Shown here: positions 27,268-37,433 of the stretch, one piece after another | Position numbering within the stretch: the first letter of the stretch is position 1 | Layout of the letters: each line of letters begins with the position of its first letter | Assembly (NCBI RefSeq): GCF_001485435.1 | Contig: NZ_BCMS01000001.1 | Coordinates: 2,551,501-2,615,500, forward strand | Direction: 5' to 3' | DNA from: Deinococcus grandis | GTDB lineage: Bacteria; Deinococcota; Deinococci; Deinococcales; Deinococcaceae | DNA: 64,000 nucleotides | The notes under the pieces: generated by a model | The model's database searches: none | Told to the model about the DNA's origin: nothing | What the model saw: the letters and a program-made list of their open reading frames with translations, nothing else | Position numbers and translations under genes: made by a program

Positions 27268-28453
27268 CCTGCGCCCCCTCCCCCTCGACCCCCTCTGGGC
27301 CCTGCAGAACGCCCACCGCGACGACCCCCGCCCCCACAAACTCAACCTCGGCATCGGCATCTACCGCGACGCGCACGGCCACACCCCGGTTCTGAACGCC
27401 GTCCAGCACGCCGAACGCACCCTGGCCGACGCGGCCCCCAGCAAGGTCTACCGGCCCCTGAGCGGCAACGCCGACTTCAACGCCGCCATGACCCGCCTGC
27501 TCCTCGGCGACCACACCCCCACCCTGGACCGCGCCGTCACCGTGCAGACCGTCGGCGGGACCGGCGCGCTGCGCACCCTCGCCGACCTGATCGCCAGCGC
27601 CAACCCCGAAGCGACAGTCTGGACGTCCAACCCCGGCTACGCCAACCACCACCCACTCATGCGCGCCGCCGGACTCCTCACCGCCGAGTACCCCTGGCAC
27701 GACGACGGCACCGGCACGACAGACCTCACCCCCATGCTCGGCGCGCTCGACGCCGCCCAGCCCGGCGACATCCTCCTCGTGCAGGGCTGCTGCCACAACC
27801 CCACCGGCATCGACCTCAACCAGGAAAGCTGGCACGCCCTCGCCAGCTACTGCCAGGAGCGCGGCCTCATCCCCCTGATCGACATGGCCTACCAGGGCCT
27901 CGGCCAAGGACTGCACGAGGACGCCCAGGGCCTGCGGATCATGACCCAGTACCTCGGCACCGTCCTCATCGCCGCCAGCTGCTCCAAGAACATGGGCCTG
28001 TACTGCGAACGCACCGGCACCGCCACCGTCCTCGTCCCCCACCCACACGAAAAGCCTACCGTCCTCAGCGTCCTCGAAGGCATCGCCCGCCGCACCTACT
28101 CCATGCCCCCCGAACACGGCGCCGCCATCGCCGCCACCCTCCTGAACAACCCCCACCCCTGGCACGCGGAACTCGACACCATGCGCGACCGCATCCGCAC
28201 CGTCCGCGAAGCCCTCGGACACGCCCTGCGCGACGCAGGCGCCCCCCACGACCTCCTCACCATCGAACACCACCAGGGCATGTTCAGCCTCCTCCCCCTC
28301 ACACCAGAACAGATGGACACCCTCCGCGACCACCACGCCATCTACGGCACCCGCGAAGGCCGCATCAACATCGCCGGCATTCCCGACCACGCCATCACCC
28401 CACTCGCGCACGCGCTGATCGCCGTGTACGGGCGGGAGGCTGTCGGGCGGTAA
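27257..28453 (+). CDS. Aromatic/aspartate aminotransferase, class I
   Basis: PLP enzyme of 398 residues of the AspC/TyrB subgroup: N-terminal LNLGIGIYRDAHG, YRPLSGNADF, GGTGALR, the HNPTGIDL segment, DMAYQGLGQGL, and PLP-Lys in SCSKNMGLYCERTG. The C-terminus has GRINIAGI in place of the usual GRVN-AG. It should transfer amino groups between aromatic or acidic amino acids and 2-oxoglutarate. ATG follows AAAGGAGCTGCCC inside the end of the transporter gene, so the two are cotranscribed. Confidence 0.93.
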   Translation: MFSDLRPLPLDPLWALQNAHRDDPRPHKLNLGIGIYRDAHGHTPVLNAVQHAERTLADAAPSKVYRPLSGNADFNAAMTRLLLGDHTPTLDRAVTVQTVGGTGALRTLADLIASANPEATVWTSNPGYANHHPLMRAAGLLTAEYPWHDDGTGTTDLTPMLGALDAAQPGDILLVQGCCHNPTGIDLNQESWHALASYCQERGLIPLIDMAYQGLGQGLHEDAQGLRIMTQYLGTVLIAASCSKNMGLYCERTGTATVLVPHPHEKPTVLSVLEGIARRTYSMPPEHGAAIAATLLNNPHPWHAELDTMRDRIRTVREALGHALRDAGAPHDLLTIEHHQGMFSLLPLTPEQMDTLRDHHAIYGTREGRINIAGIPDHAITPLAHALIAVYGREAVGR

Positions 28454-29079
28454 CGGCCCTTCACTGGGACTGGTGGCGGGCTGGCCTACTGAGTTGGAGT
28501 GGCTGCGCCTGCGGCGGGCTGCCCCACCCCCCAGCCCCCTCCGCAAGCGGCTCATACGAGTACCCCAGAGGGGCAGGGGGAGTGTTCGCTGCGCTCGGCA
28601 GGTATTTCTCTGGCGTTTCTGATGGGCAACTGGCGGGTTCGGCCACGTATGGGGCTGCATGCCTCCGAACTCGCCGCGTTCGCCCCGCGCGCTGCGCGCA
28701 CGACGGGCTCGTCTGCCACGACGATGGGTTGGCCCCACATCGTGGTGCGTGCTGCAAGGTTCTACTTTTTGGGCTTCTGCAAAAGCAGTCTTTTGAAAGT
28801 CGATCAGCGGCGTGCAGCGTCCCACCGACCAGCTGACCGCAGATCACCACCGGCCGTCGTGCGCGCAGCGCGCGGGCCTTACGGGGGGCGGAGGATGGCG
28901 TCGAAGCCAGACCCGTCACCGCCCGACCCACCTCCGCTGCATAAGTGAAGCCTCTTGCCGAGCGCAGCGACTGCCCCCCCTGCCCCTCTGGGGTACTCGT
29001 ATGAGCCGCTTGCGGAGGGGGCTGGGGGGTGGGGAGGCCCGCCGCCAGGCGCCCACCTTCCAACACCACCCCCGAATCC
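28454..29079. repeat. Gene-free 626-bp region with a 59-bp perfect inverted repeat
   Basis: Arms 28522-28580 and 28976-29034 are perfect reverse complements over 59 bp. Farther in, CGCTGCGCTCGGCA (28588-28601) recurs inverted near 28957-28970, and a 22-bp segment at 28685-28706 recurs inverted at 28854-28875. So two copies of a repeat of roughly 185 bp face each other around about 147 bases of unique sequence. I see no convincing reading frame. It separates the convergent aminotransferase and amidase genes. Confidence 0.85.
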
Positions 29080-30900
29080 CTACCGTCCCGCCAGCCCCGC
29101 GTAGTACGCGCTGATGCCGTCGGCGATGGCCTGCGCGATGCGCCGCTGTCCGTCTGGGCTGTTGAGGAGGCGGAGGTTGCCCGGGTCGGTGAGGTACCCG
29201 GTTTCCACGAGGAGGCTGGGTTGGGTGGTGGGGCGGGTGAGGGCGAGGTCGGCGTCGGGTTTGAGTCCGGCGCCGGGGCCGAGGTCGGGGAGTTGGGTGC
29301 GGAGGGCGGTGAGGATGGCCTGCGCGGGGCCTCTGGCCTGCTGGTGGGTGTAGTAGATCTCGGGGCCGCGGGTGCCGCGGGGGTCGCGGCCGTCGGGGAG
29401 GGCGTTGGCGTGGATGCTGATGAGGAGGTCGCTGCTGGTGTTTTCGGCGATCAGGCCGCGTTCGTAGAGGCCGAGGGTGGTGTCGGTGTCACGGGTGAGG
29501 ATGACGGTGGCGCCCTGCGCCTGGAGGAGCTGGGCGATGAGGAGGGTGATGGGGAGGACGAGGTTCTTTTCGGGGGTGCCCAGGCTGCCGGCGCCGCCGT
29601 TCTGGGTGCCGCCGTGTCCGGGGTCGAGGGTGATGACGCGGCCCTGGAGGGGTCGGGTGGGGTCCGGGGTGGGGGGCTGCCGGGTGGTGAGGAGGAGGCC
29701 CTGGTCGTCGTGGTCGGCGTGGAAGCCCCAGATGGGGGACTGGAGGGTGAGGTCGAGCTGGGTGACGCCGGGGGTGGGGGTGCTGATCGTGAGGTGGGCG
29801 AGGTGGGGGTCGCCGGGGTCGGGTGGGGTGAGGGGTGGGGTGGGGGTGGCGTAGAGGGTGAGGCGCAGGGTGCGCTCGCCGGTCTGGGTGAGGGTGAAGG
29901 GGGGCCGGGCGGTGCCGAGGGGGAGGTGCACTTGGAGCTGGTCGGGGGTGCTGGTCAGGGTGATGGGGCCGCCGCCTGGGGCGGGGGGCGGCGTGAAGCC
30001 GGTGGGGGTGGTCTGGCTGGCAGTGATCAGGGCGCTGATTCCGGGGGCGAGGCGGACGCGCAGATCGGGGCCGACGCGGCCGACGGCGCGGTACGTGGTG
30101 CCGTCTCTGGGGTACAGCAGCGGGGCGCCCTGGGTGGTGGTGAGGCGGGTGCTGCTGGCGTTCAGGCCGGGGCCGGGGATGGTGCCGGGTGGGGTGGTGA
30201 CGGTGCGGGCGGTGCCGGGGGTGCTGGTGACGGGGCCGGGCGCAGGGGCGCTGGAGGTGCGCCCGTCGCGGCCGGTCAGGGTGACGGTGAGGGCGGCGCT
30301 GCTCAGGCGGGCGGTGGGGGGCACGTCGAGGGTGCCGCTGTACGTTCCGGCGGGGCCTTCGCGCAGGGGTTGGGCGGGCAGGCCTGCGATGCGGGCGGTG
30401 GCGCGGCCGCCGGGGCTGCCCTGAAAGCGCACGGGAATCTGCCGGTCCTGGGGGGTGTCCCCGGCGGGGTCCCACAGTTCGGTGGGCTGGGAGGGCGTGA
30501 TGCTGGCGCGGGTGATGGTGGTGGGCGTGGTGGGCAGCGTGCGGGGGACGGTGCGGGTGACGCGCAGGATGCGGGTGATGCTGCGGGCGCTCTGGCCGGG
30601 GCGGGCGGGGGTGCGGGCGATCAGGCGCAGGTCGTTCACGCCGGGCTTCAGGGGGAACCAGCTGATGTACAGGCCGTCGGGGCCAGTGGGGACGGGCGTG
30701 CCGCTGACCGTCAGCGTCGCGCCGGGCGGGACCATGCCCTCCAGGATGACGTGGTCGAACGCGACCCGGTGGCCTTCGGGGGGGTACGCGACGAGGATGC
30801 CGGGGGCGCTGGCGGTGGCGGGGTTGGGGGTGGCGGCGGGGGCCGCGCCGAGGGTCAGCAGGGCGGTGCCCAGGAGCAGGGCGGGCAGGGCGGGGCGCAT
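29080..30900 (-). CDS. N-acetylmuramoyl-L-alanine amidase (Amidase_3), secreted
   Basis: Exported peptidoglycan amidase of 606 residues. A signal peptide (LPALLLGTALLTLGAAPA) is followed by about 370 residues of Pro/Thr-rich beta domains, including an AMIN-like part, and a C-terminal zinc amidase domain with DPGHGG (Zn His), Glu in LGTPEKNLVLP, SIHANAL (Zn His) and the catalytic Glu in SLLVETGYLT. It cuts the amide between muramic acid and the stem peptide during cell separation or remodelling. Start ATG at 30900 stands 5 bases after TATCCC (30906-30911 on the complement). The very Pro/Thr-rich linker is longer than usual. Confidence 0.93.
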   Translation of the reverse strand: MRPALPALLLGTALLTLGAAPAATPNPATASAPGILVAYPPEGHRVAFDHVILEGMVPPGATLTVSGTPVPTGPDGLYISWFPLKPGVNDLRLIARTPARPGQSARSITRILRVTRTVPRTLPTTPTTITRASITPSQPTELWDPAGDTPQDRQIPVRFQGSPGGRATARIAGLPAQPLREGPAGTYSGTLDVPPTARLSSAALTVTLTGRDGRTSSAPAPGPVTSTPGTARTVTTPPGTIPGPGLNASSTRLTTTQGAPLLYPRDGTTYRAVGRVGPDLRVRLAPGISALITASQTTPTGFTPPPAPGGGPITLTSTPDQLQVHLPLGTARPPFTLTQTGERTLRLTLYATPTPPLTPPDPGDPHLAHLTISTPTPGVTQLDLTLQSPIWGFHADHDDQGLLLTTRQPPTPDPTRPLQGRVITLDPGHGGTQNGGAGSLGTPEKNLVLPITLLIAQLLQAQGATVILTRDTDTTLGLYERGLIAENTSSDLLISIHANALPDGRDPRGTRGPEIYYTHQQARGPAQAILTALRTQLPDLGPGAGLKPDADLALTRPTTQPSLLVETGYLTDPGNLRLLNSPDGQRRIAQAIADGISAYYAGLAGR

Positions 30901-30984
30901 GTCTGGGGATAGCACGCGGCGCCGGGGGGTCGGGTGTGGACCTGCGCGCCGGACGGGGCGGGCGCGGGTTTAAGCTGGGGGCAC

Positions 30985-32082
30985 ATGAACGGTCAGCTAC
31001 TCCAGGCGTACGAGGACGGGTGCGAGACCTTCGAGGGCCTGCGGGACGCGGCGGTGGCGCACGTCACGCGCCTGATCGCCGGGGCGGGCCTGAACATCCA
31101 TCATGTGACGGGCCGCGTGAAGAAACGCGCGAGTCTGGAGGACAAGTTGCGGCGTAAGCCGGGCCGGTACGGGGCGCTGGCGGACGTGACGGATCTGGTG
31201 GCGGTGCGCGTGATCACGTACTTCGAGTCGGACGTGAGCGTGGTGTCGCGCCTGCTGGAGGAGCATCACGTGATCGACTGGGAGAACTCGATCGACAAGA
31301 GCAAGATGCACGACCCGGACCGCTTCGGGTACATGGGCGTGCATTACGTGGTGCAGGTCACGCCGGACTCGCCGGACCTGGGTGGGTTCGCGGGCCTGAA
31401 GTTCGAGGTGCAGATCCGTTCGATCCTCCAGCACGCGTGGGCGGAGATCGAGCATGATCTGGGCTACAAGAACCGTGAGGCGATCCCGCGGGAGGTGCAG
31501 CGGCGCTTCTACCGGCTGGCGGGGCTGCTGGAGATGGCGGACGAGGAGTTCATGACCCTGCACCGCCTGTCGCAGGAGTACGCGGCGACGCTGCCCACGC
31601 GGGTGGAGGACGCGCCGGACGCGGTGTTCATCGACGCGCCGAGCATGAAGCACCTGCTGGGGGTCGCGCCGGTGCGGGATCTGGATCAGCAGGTGGCGGG
31701 CGCGCTGGACGTCCTGCTCCTGACGGACTGGCCGGATCCGGAGCGGCCGCAGCGGCTGGCGAGCCTGCTGCACTACGTGGGCGTGCACTCGGTGGGGGCC
31801 TTGCAGAAGGAGTTGCGGCGGCATGAGGGCGAGGTGGTGCGCTTCGCGTCGCTGCTGCTGCCGCGCCTGCGCGAGGCGTGGACCCCGGCGGGCGGGGCGC
31901 GGCCGGGGACGAGCGTGGTGCATTACGCGCTGCTGCGGGCGTGCGCGAATCCGCTGCTGGACCCGCATGAGATCGTCAGCATGCTGGACCTGCGTGGTGT
32001 CCTGAGTGGCGATCAGCTGGTGGCGGCGGTGCGCGAGGCGTACGCGCAGGTCATGGCGGACGGGTCGGCGCGGGTGGGCTGA
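30985..32082 (+). CDS. RelA/SpoT-domain protein, putative (p)ppGpp synthetase (365 aa)
   Basis: Single RelA/SpoT nucleotidyltransferase domain at about residues 30-190: VKKRASLEDKLRRKPGRYG, DVTDLVAVRVITYFESD, the substrate loop FGYMGVHYVVQV (usual GYxSxH, here Gly for Ser) and EVQIRSILQHAWAEIEHDLGYK. It lacks the HD hydrolase domain and the TGS/ACT regulatory part of long RSH enzymes, so it is a small-alarmone-synthetase type. The C-terminal 170 residues are helical and of unknown role, making it longer than typical family members. TAAGCT (30971-30976) lies 8 bases before the ATG. Activity as pppGpp synthetase is inferred. Confidence 0.85.
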   Translation: MNGQLLQAYEDGCETFEGLRDAAVAHVTRLIAGAGLNIHHVTGRVKKRASLEDKLRRKPGRYGALADVTDLVAVRVITYFESDVSVVSRLLEEHHVIDWENSIDKSKMHDPDRFGYMGVHYVVQVTPDSPDLGGFAGLKFEVQIRSILQHAWAEIEHDLGYKNREAIPREVQRRFYRLAGLLEMADEEFMTLHRLSQEYAATLPTRVEDAPDAVFIDAPSMKHLLGVAPVRDLDQQVAGALDVLLLTDWPDPERPQRLASLLHYVGVHSVGALQKELRRHEGEVVRFASLLLPRLREAWTPAGGARPGTSVVHYALLRACANPLLDPHEIVSMLDLRGVLSGDQLVAAVREAYAQVMADGSARVG

Positions 32083-32183
32083 CGGGCGCCTGACAGGGCG
32101 CGCGCACGCTGATCGTGACGGGATCACCAGCGTGGAGGCCGTCCAGGCCGACCGGCAAGCCGTGTCCCGTCAGGGAGTGGGCC

Positions 32184-32966
32184 ATGAGCCACGAACGAAT
32201 GAGCGGTCAGCCGAGTGTCACCCCGGACCTCCCCACCCTGCCCCTGCTGCCCCCTCTGTGGGACGAGCTGCGCGCTTACGCCCTGCCGGACGGCCTGCTG
32301 GCCCGCCTGAGCCGCGAGCAGCGCTGGACGCCCGCCTACGCGCAGCGCGCCGCGCAGGAGTACCGCCGATTCCTGCTGCTGTCCACGCTGGGCACGCCGG
32401 TCACGCCGTCCGCGGTCGTGGACGAGGTCTGGCACCTGCACCTGCTGTTCACCCGCGACTACTGGGAGCGCCTGACGCCGCTGCTGCCCGCGCCGCTGCA
32501 CCACGAACCCGGGGGCGGCCAGCCGGGCGACCCGGCCCGCTTCCGCGCGCAGTACGAGGCGACGCTGGATGCCTACACCCGCACCTTCGGGGAGCGTCCC
32601 CCGGCGGACATCTGGCCGGACCCTCGCCGCTCGCGTGCCCGGCGGGAGCACGTGCAGGGCAGCGCGCGCCGCTCGGGCCTGTGGCTGGCGCTGGGCGTGG
32701 CGGTCGTCACGGGCCTGACCTTCGCCTGGAGTCACGTGGCGCTGCTGCTGGCCCTGGGCGCGGGCCTGATCGCGCTGCTGATCGTGACCCTCACCCCGCC
32801 GGAGCTCTCCCCCACCGCGCTGCGTCGCCGCTCCGACGGGGACCTGGGCGTGACCTGGATGGGCGGCACCTCGGGCGGCGACTGCGCGCCCGGCAGCGAC
32901 AGCAGTTGCTCGGACGGGGGCGGGTCAAGTTGCGGGTCCAGCTGTGGCGGCGGGTGCAGCAGCTGA
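32184..32966 (+). CDS. Membrane protein with GRDP-like domain and Cys/Gly/Ser-rich tail
   Basis: 260 residues. The N-terminal half has VVDEVWHLHLLFTRDYW and LHHEPGGG, the WHxH signature of the glycine-rich-domain-containing-protein-like family. Two adjacent transmembrane segments follow (LALGVAVVTGLTFAW, LALGAGLIALLIVTL) and the last 45 residues are Gly/Ser/Cys-rich with six cysteines. Such tails are seen in TIGR04222-type membrane proteins. Function unknown; the tail might bind metal. Start ATG at 32184 is weakly preceded by GGGAGTGGGCC. A peptide-sized gene follows. Confidence 0.7.
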   Translation: MSHERMSGQPSVTPDLPTLPLLPPLWDELRAYALPDGLLARLSREQRWTPAYAQRAAQEYRRFLLLSTLGTPVTPSAVVDEVWHLHLLFTRDYWERLTPLLPAPLHHEPGGGQPGDPARFRAQYEATLDAYTRTFGERPPADIWPDPRRSRARREHVQGSARRSGLWLALGVAVVTGLTFAWSHVALLLALGAGLIALLIVTLTPPELSPTALRRRSDGDLGVTWMGGTSGGDCAPGSDSSCSDGGGSSCGSSCGGGCSS

Positions 32967-33034
32967 TCATCCGTTCGGGCAGCGTCGGCCAGTCGGCGGC
33001 TGCGGCGCCCGGAGTGGCGCGGGTACGGTGACGC

Positions 33035-33213
33035 ATGCGATTCGAGATTGCCGGACTGCACACTGGCCCCACGGACACTGACGTGGCGCGGGTGTCCCGG
33101 CACGAGCTGATCGTCCGGCACGGGACCGCCGAGGACGAGGCGGGCGCGGCGCGGCTGGGCCTGACCGCCGAGCAGTTCCAGGTGCTTCAGGCGTCTCTCG
33201 CGGCGCTGAACCG

Positions 33214-33217
<4 letters not shown>
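33035..33217 (+). CDS. Small protein of unknown function (60 aa)
   Basis: Begins MRFEIAGLHTGPTD and ends with a helix EQFQVLQASLAALNR. No family is recognised. TACGGT (33024-33029) lies 5 bases before the ATG, the leaderless arrangement. Its stop overlaps the convergent tilS-tadA stop by a few bases. The good promoter and codon use support it as a real gene. Confidence 0.6.
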
Positions 33218-34812
<1,595 letters not shown>

Positions 34813-34818
34813 GGGCGC

Positions 34819-34841
34819 ATTGTACGGGCGGCCCGTACAAT
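34819..34841. promoter_or_regulatory. Palindromic divergent promoter of tilS-tadA and peroxiredoxin
   Basis: ATTGTACGGG (34819-34828) and CCCGTACAAT (34832-34841) are perfect inverted arms around CGG. Each outer end is a -10 TACAAT for the gene on its side, 6 bases before the tilS-tadA GTG and 7 before the peroxiredoxin ATG. The -35 of each promoter must lie across the other -10. Confidence 0.75.
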
Positions 34842-34848
34842 CGGGCGC

Positions 34849-35337
34849 ATGAGTGTCACGCCCGGACAGGCCGCCCCCGACTTCACGCGCCGCAGCGACG
34901 ACGGCCGCACCGTCAGTCTCGGCGCGCTGCGGGGCCGCTGGGTGGTGCTGTACTTCTACCCGCGCGCGGGCAGCGCCGGGTGCAGCATCGAGGCGCAGCG
35001 CTTCGAGGCGGCCCTGCCGGAATTCGAGCGGCTGGGCGCGCAGGTGATCGGCGTGAGCACCGACACTGAGGCGCGGCAGGCGGCGTTCCGCGACTCGTGT
35101 CGCCTGAGCTACCCGCTCATCCCGGACGGGGATCGCAGCCTGTGCCGCGCGTACGGCGTGATGGGCACGCTGGGCGGCCTGCTGAACATGGCGTCCCGCG
35201 TGACGGTCCTGATCGACCCGGACGGGCTGGTCGCCTGGGTGCACCGCAGCGGCAACCCCCTGACGCACGTCAGCGGCACGCTGGCGGAACTGGAGCGGCG
35301 CACGCAGGGCGCGCCCACCGCGCAAGCCGGAGTGTGA
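34849..35337 (+). CDS. Peroxiredoxin of the BCP/PrxQ type (162 aa)
   Basis: Thiol peroxidase fold: PGQAAPDFTRRSDDGRTVSLG, then VVLYFYPRAGSAGCSIEAQRF with the peroxidatic Cys where the family has TPGC. Family members usually carry a resolving Cys five residues later; here that position is Ala (CSIEAQ), so it is a 1-Cys form or uses another Cys (DSCRLSYP or LCRAYG). GVMGTLGG and ASRVTVLIDPDG follow. It should reduce peroxides in the cytoplasm. It shares the divergent leaderless promoter with tilS-tadA. Confidence 0.88.
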   Translation: MSVTPGQAAPDFTRRSDDGRTVSLGALRGRWVVLYFYPRAGSAGCSIEAQRFEAALPEFERLGAQVIGVSTDTEARQAAFRDSCRLSYPLIPDGDRSLCRAYGVMGTLGGLLNMASRVTVLIDPDGLVAWVHRSGNPLTHVSGTLAELERRTQGAPTAQAGV

Positions 35338-35380
35338 GGACCGTCAGGTGCGGGTCACGCGCGTGCCTTACCCTGGTCTT

Positions 35381-36316
35381 ATGAAACGTGGTGTGATGGG
35401 GGCGGCGGGCCTGGCGCTGGCGGGTCTGCTCAGTGGGTGCGTTCCGGCGCCGCTGCGGGCGCAGCCGGGCGCGCAGCTGCGCCTGACGGTGACGCCGGGC
35501 ACGCGGGCCGCGCAGCCCGTGACGGGCGAGGAGGCGCTGTACCGCGCGCCCGGGCCGGGGTCGCTGCTGGTGGGGACGGACCGGGCGGCGTTCGTGACGT
35601 CGGTGGTGCTGCCCGCGCAGGGTGGGGCGCTGGTGCTGCCGACGGTGCAGACCCGTCCGGGCGAGGTGGTCCCGGTGCCGCTGCCCGCCACGCAGGGCTT
35701 CACGCAGGTGTTCACGGTGGCCAGCCTGCAGCCGATGCCGCTGGACGGCGCGGCGGGTGCGCGCAGCGTGTCGGACGTGTCGCGGGCGGTCGAGGGCGCC
35801 GCGCGGGCCCTGCCCGCCGGGTCGTACACGGTGGGCACGACGGTGTACCGCGTGGTGCGCTTCGGGACGCTGGACGTCACGTCGAACTTCGGGGACGCGC
35901 TCGTGCGCGTGAACGGCGTGCGGGTGGGCACGACGCCGCTGAGCGTCCCGGACCTGCCGGAGGGGCAGGTGTCGGTGGAGGTGTCGCGGGTCGGGTACAA
36001 GACCGTCACGCAGCGCGTGAACATCGCGGGGGACAGCGTGAACCGTGTGGACGTCACGCTGCGCCCGGTGACCGGGACGCTGTCGGTGCGCAGCGACGTG
36101 TTGGCCGACCTGTTCGTCGAGCGGCGACCCTCGGGGTCGGTGCAGCCGGGCGTGGGGCTGGATCTGGCGCTGCGGCCCGGGGTGGTGGCGCTGAACGTGG
36201 TGCCCCGCGACCGGCGTTTTGCGGCGCAGAACCTGCTGGTGCGGGTCACGGCGGACCGGGTCAGTCCGGTGATCTGCGCGGTTCAGGGCGGCGCGTACAC
36301 CTGCACACTGCCCTGA
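35381..36316 (+). CDS. PEGA-domain lipoprotein (311 aa)
   Basis: Lipoprotein signal GLALAGLLSGCVPAP, then a DUF4384-like region of about 130 residues (YRAPGPGSLLVGTDRAAFV), then two PEGA domains: the first ALVRVNGVRVGTTPLSV and RVGYKTVTQRVNI, the second more diverged (DLFVERRPSGSVQPG, LNVVPRDRRFAAQN). PEGA domains are surface or envelope-binding modules. TACCCT (35369-35374) lies 6 bases before the ATG. Function unknown. Confidence 0.82.
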   Translation: MKRGVMGAAGLALAGLLSGCVPAPLRAQPGAQLRLTVTPGTRAAQPVTGEEALYRAPGPGSLLVGTDRAAFVTSVVLPAQGGALVLPTVQTRPGEVVPVPLPATQGFTQVFTVASLQPMPLDGAAGARSVSDVSRAVEGAARALPAGSYTVGTTVYRVVRFGTLDVTSNFGDALVRVNGVRVGTTPLSVPDLPEGQVSVEVSRVGYKTVTQRVNIAGDSVNRVDVTLRPVTGTLSVRSDVLADLFVERRPSGSVQPGVGLDLALRPGVVALNVVPRDRRFAAQNLLVRVTADRVSPVICAVQGGAYTCTLP

Positions 36317-36331
36317 CGGCGCGCGCGTCCG

Positions 36332-36356
36332 GGGGAGGCCGTGGCGCCTCCCCTTT
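36332..36356 (+). terminator. Short hairpin after the PEGA lipoprotein
   Basis: GGGGAGGC / GCCTCCCC, 8-bp stem with a 6-base loop, followed by TTT. Confidence 0.6.
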
Positions 36357-36428
36357 GCCGTGCACCCGGTTTTCGTGTTCCTGGCGCGGTGGCGGGCGGC
36401 GCCGGGGCGCGGTGGTACGCTCGGCGGC

Positions 36429-37421
36429 ATGACGGATGCGCCGCTGCTGACCCACGTCCTGGGTGACCTTCACGCCCTCCAGGTGCCGATTCCGTACCCC
36501 ATGAAGTACGTGACGGTGCTGCTGGACCGCCCGGCGGTGGGCCCGGTCACGATGATCGACTGCGCGCTGGACACGCCCGAGGCCCGCGCGGCGCTGGAGG
36601 CCGGGCTGGCGGCGCTGGGCCTGCACTGGCCGGACGTGGACCGCCTGATCATCACGCATCACCACCCGGACCACTACGGGCTGGCGGGCGTCGTGGAGGA
36701 ACGCAGCGGCGCGCAGGTGCAGATGCTGGACGTCGAGATCGGCCGCGGCGAACGCTACTGGCACCTGTGGGAGGAGTGGCTGCCGGGGCACCTGAAGCAT
36801 ATGCGCGATCACGGCCTGCCGCCCGAGTCGCTAGGCAGCATGGGCGCCGACAACCGCCGGGGCCGCGAGCGGGTGCATCCCGCGTCGCGCGTGCAGCCGC
36901 TGCGCGAGGGGCAGCACGTGGACCTCTCCGGGCAGCCGTGGGAGGTGCTGTGGCTGCCCGGTCACGCGGACGGGCACCTGGGCCTCTGGAACGAAGCCGA
37001 GGGGACCCTGATCGCCGGGGACGCCATCCTGCCGCGCATCAGTCCGAACGTGGGCCTGTACGCGTACACCCGCCCCGACCCGCTGGGCGACTACCTGCAG
37101 ACCCTGGGGAAACTGGAGGCGCTGAACCCGGCGCGGGCCGTGGTCGGCCACCACGGCCCGGTCATGACCGGCGTGCAGGCCCGCGCGCGCGAACTGCGCG
37201 CCCATCACCACGAGCGGCTGGACTTCATGGCGGCCGAGGCGGCCCGCGAACCCCGCAGCGCGTACGAGCTGTCCCTGGCGATGTTCCCGCGTGACCTGAA
37301 CGTCTCGGGTCGCCGTTTCGCCCTGGCCGAGACGCTGGCGCACGTCGAGCACCTGCGCCTGCTGGGACAGCTATACCGCACCTGGAACGAGCCGCGCGGC
37401 GTGTGGCTGTACCACGCGTAA
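36429..37421 (+). CDS. Metallo-beta-lactamase-fold hydrolase (330 aa)
   Basis: Zinc hydrolase with HHHPDH (His77, His79, Asp81, His82), a later metal His in WLPGHADGHLGLW, the bridging Asp in LIAGDAILPRI and final His in VVGHHGPVMTG. The fold and the 90-residue C-terminal helical extension (AYELSLAMFPRDLNV, FALAETLAHVEHLRLLG) match the LACTB2-like or glyoxalase-II-like MBL group. Substrate unknown. TACGCT (36416-36421) ends 7 bases before the ATG, so the mRNA is probably leaderless. Confidence 0.9.
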   Translation: MTDAPLLTHVLGDLHALQVPIPYPMKYVTVLLDRPAVGPVTMIDCALDTPEARAALEAGLAALGLHWPDVDRLIITHHHPDHYGLAGVVEERSGAQVQMLDVEIGRGERYWHLWEEWLPGHLKHMRDHGLPPESLGSMGADNRRGRERVHPASRVQPLREGQHVDLSGQPWEVLWLPGHADGHLGLWNEAEGTLIAGDAILPRISPNVGLYAYTRPDPLGDYLQTLGKLEALNPARAVVGHHGPVMTGVQARARELRAHHHERLDFMAAEAAREPRSAYELSLAMFPRDLNVSGRRFALAETLAHVEHLRLLGQLYRTWNEPRGVWLYHA

Positions 37422-37433
37422 GGGTTTCAGAAT

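Noticed and set aside
28499..28948. Short reading frames in the repeat region
   Set aside because: They run through the inverted repeats on both strands with no start signal or conserved sequence.
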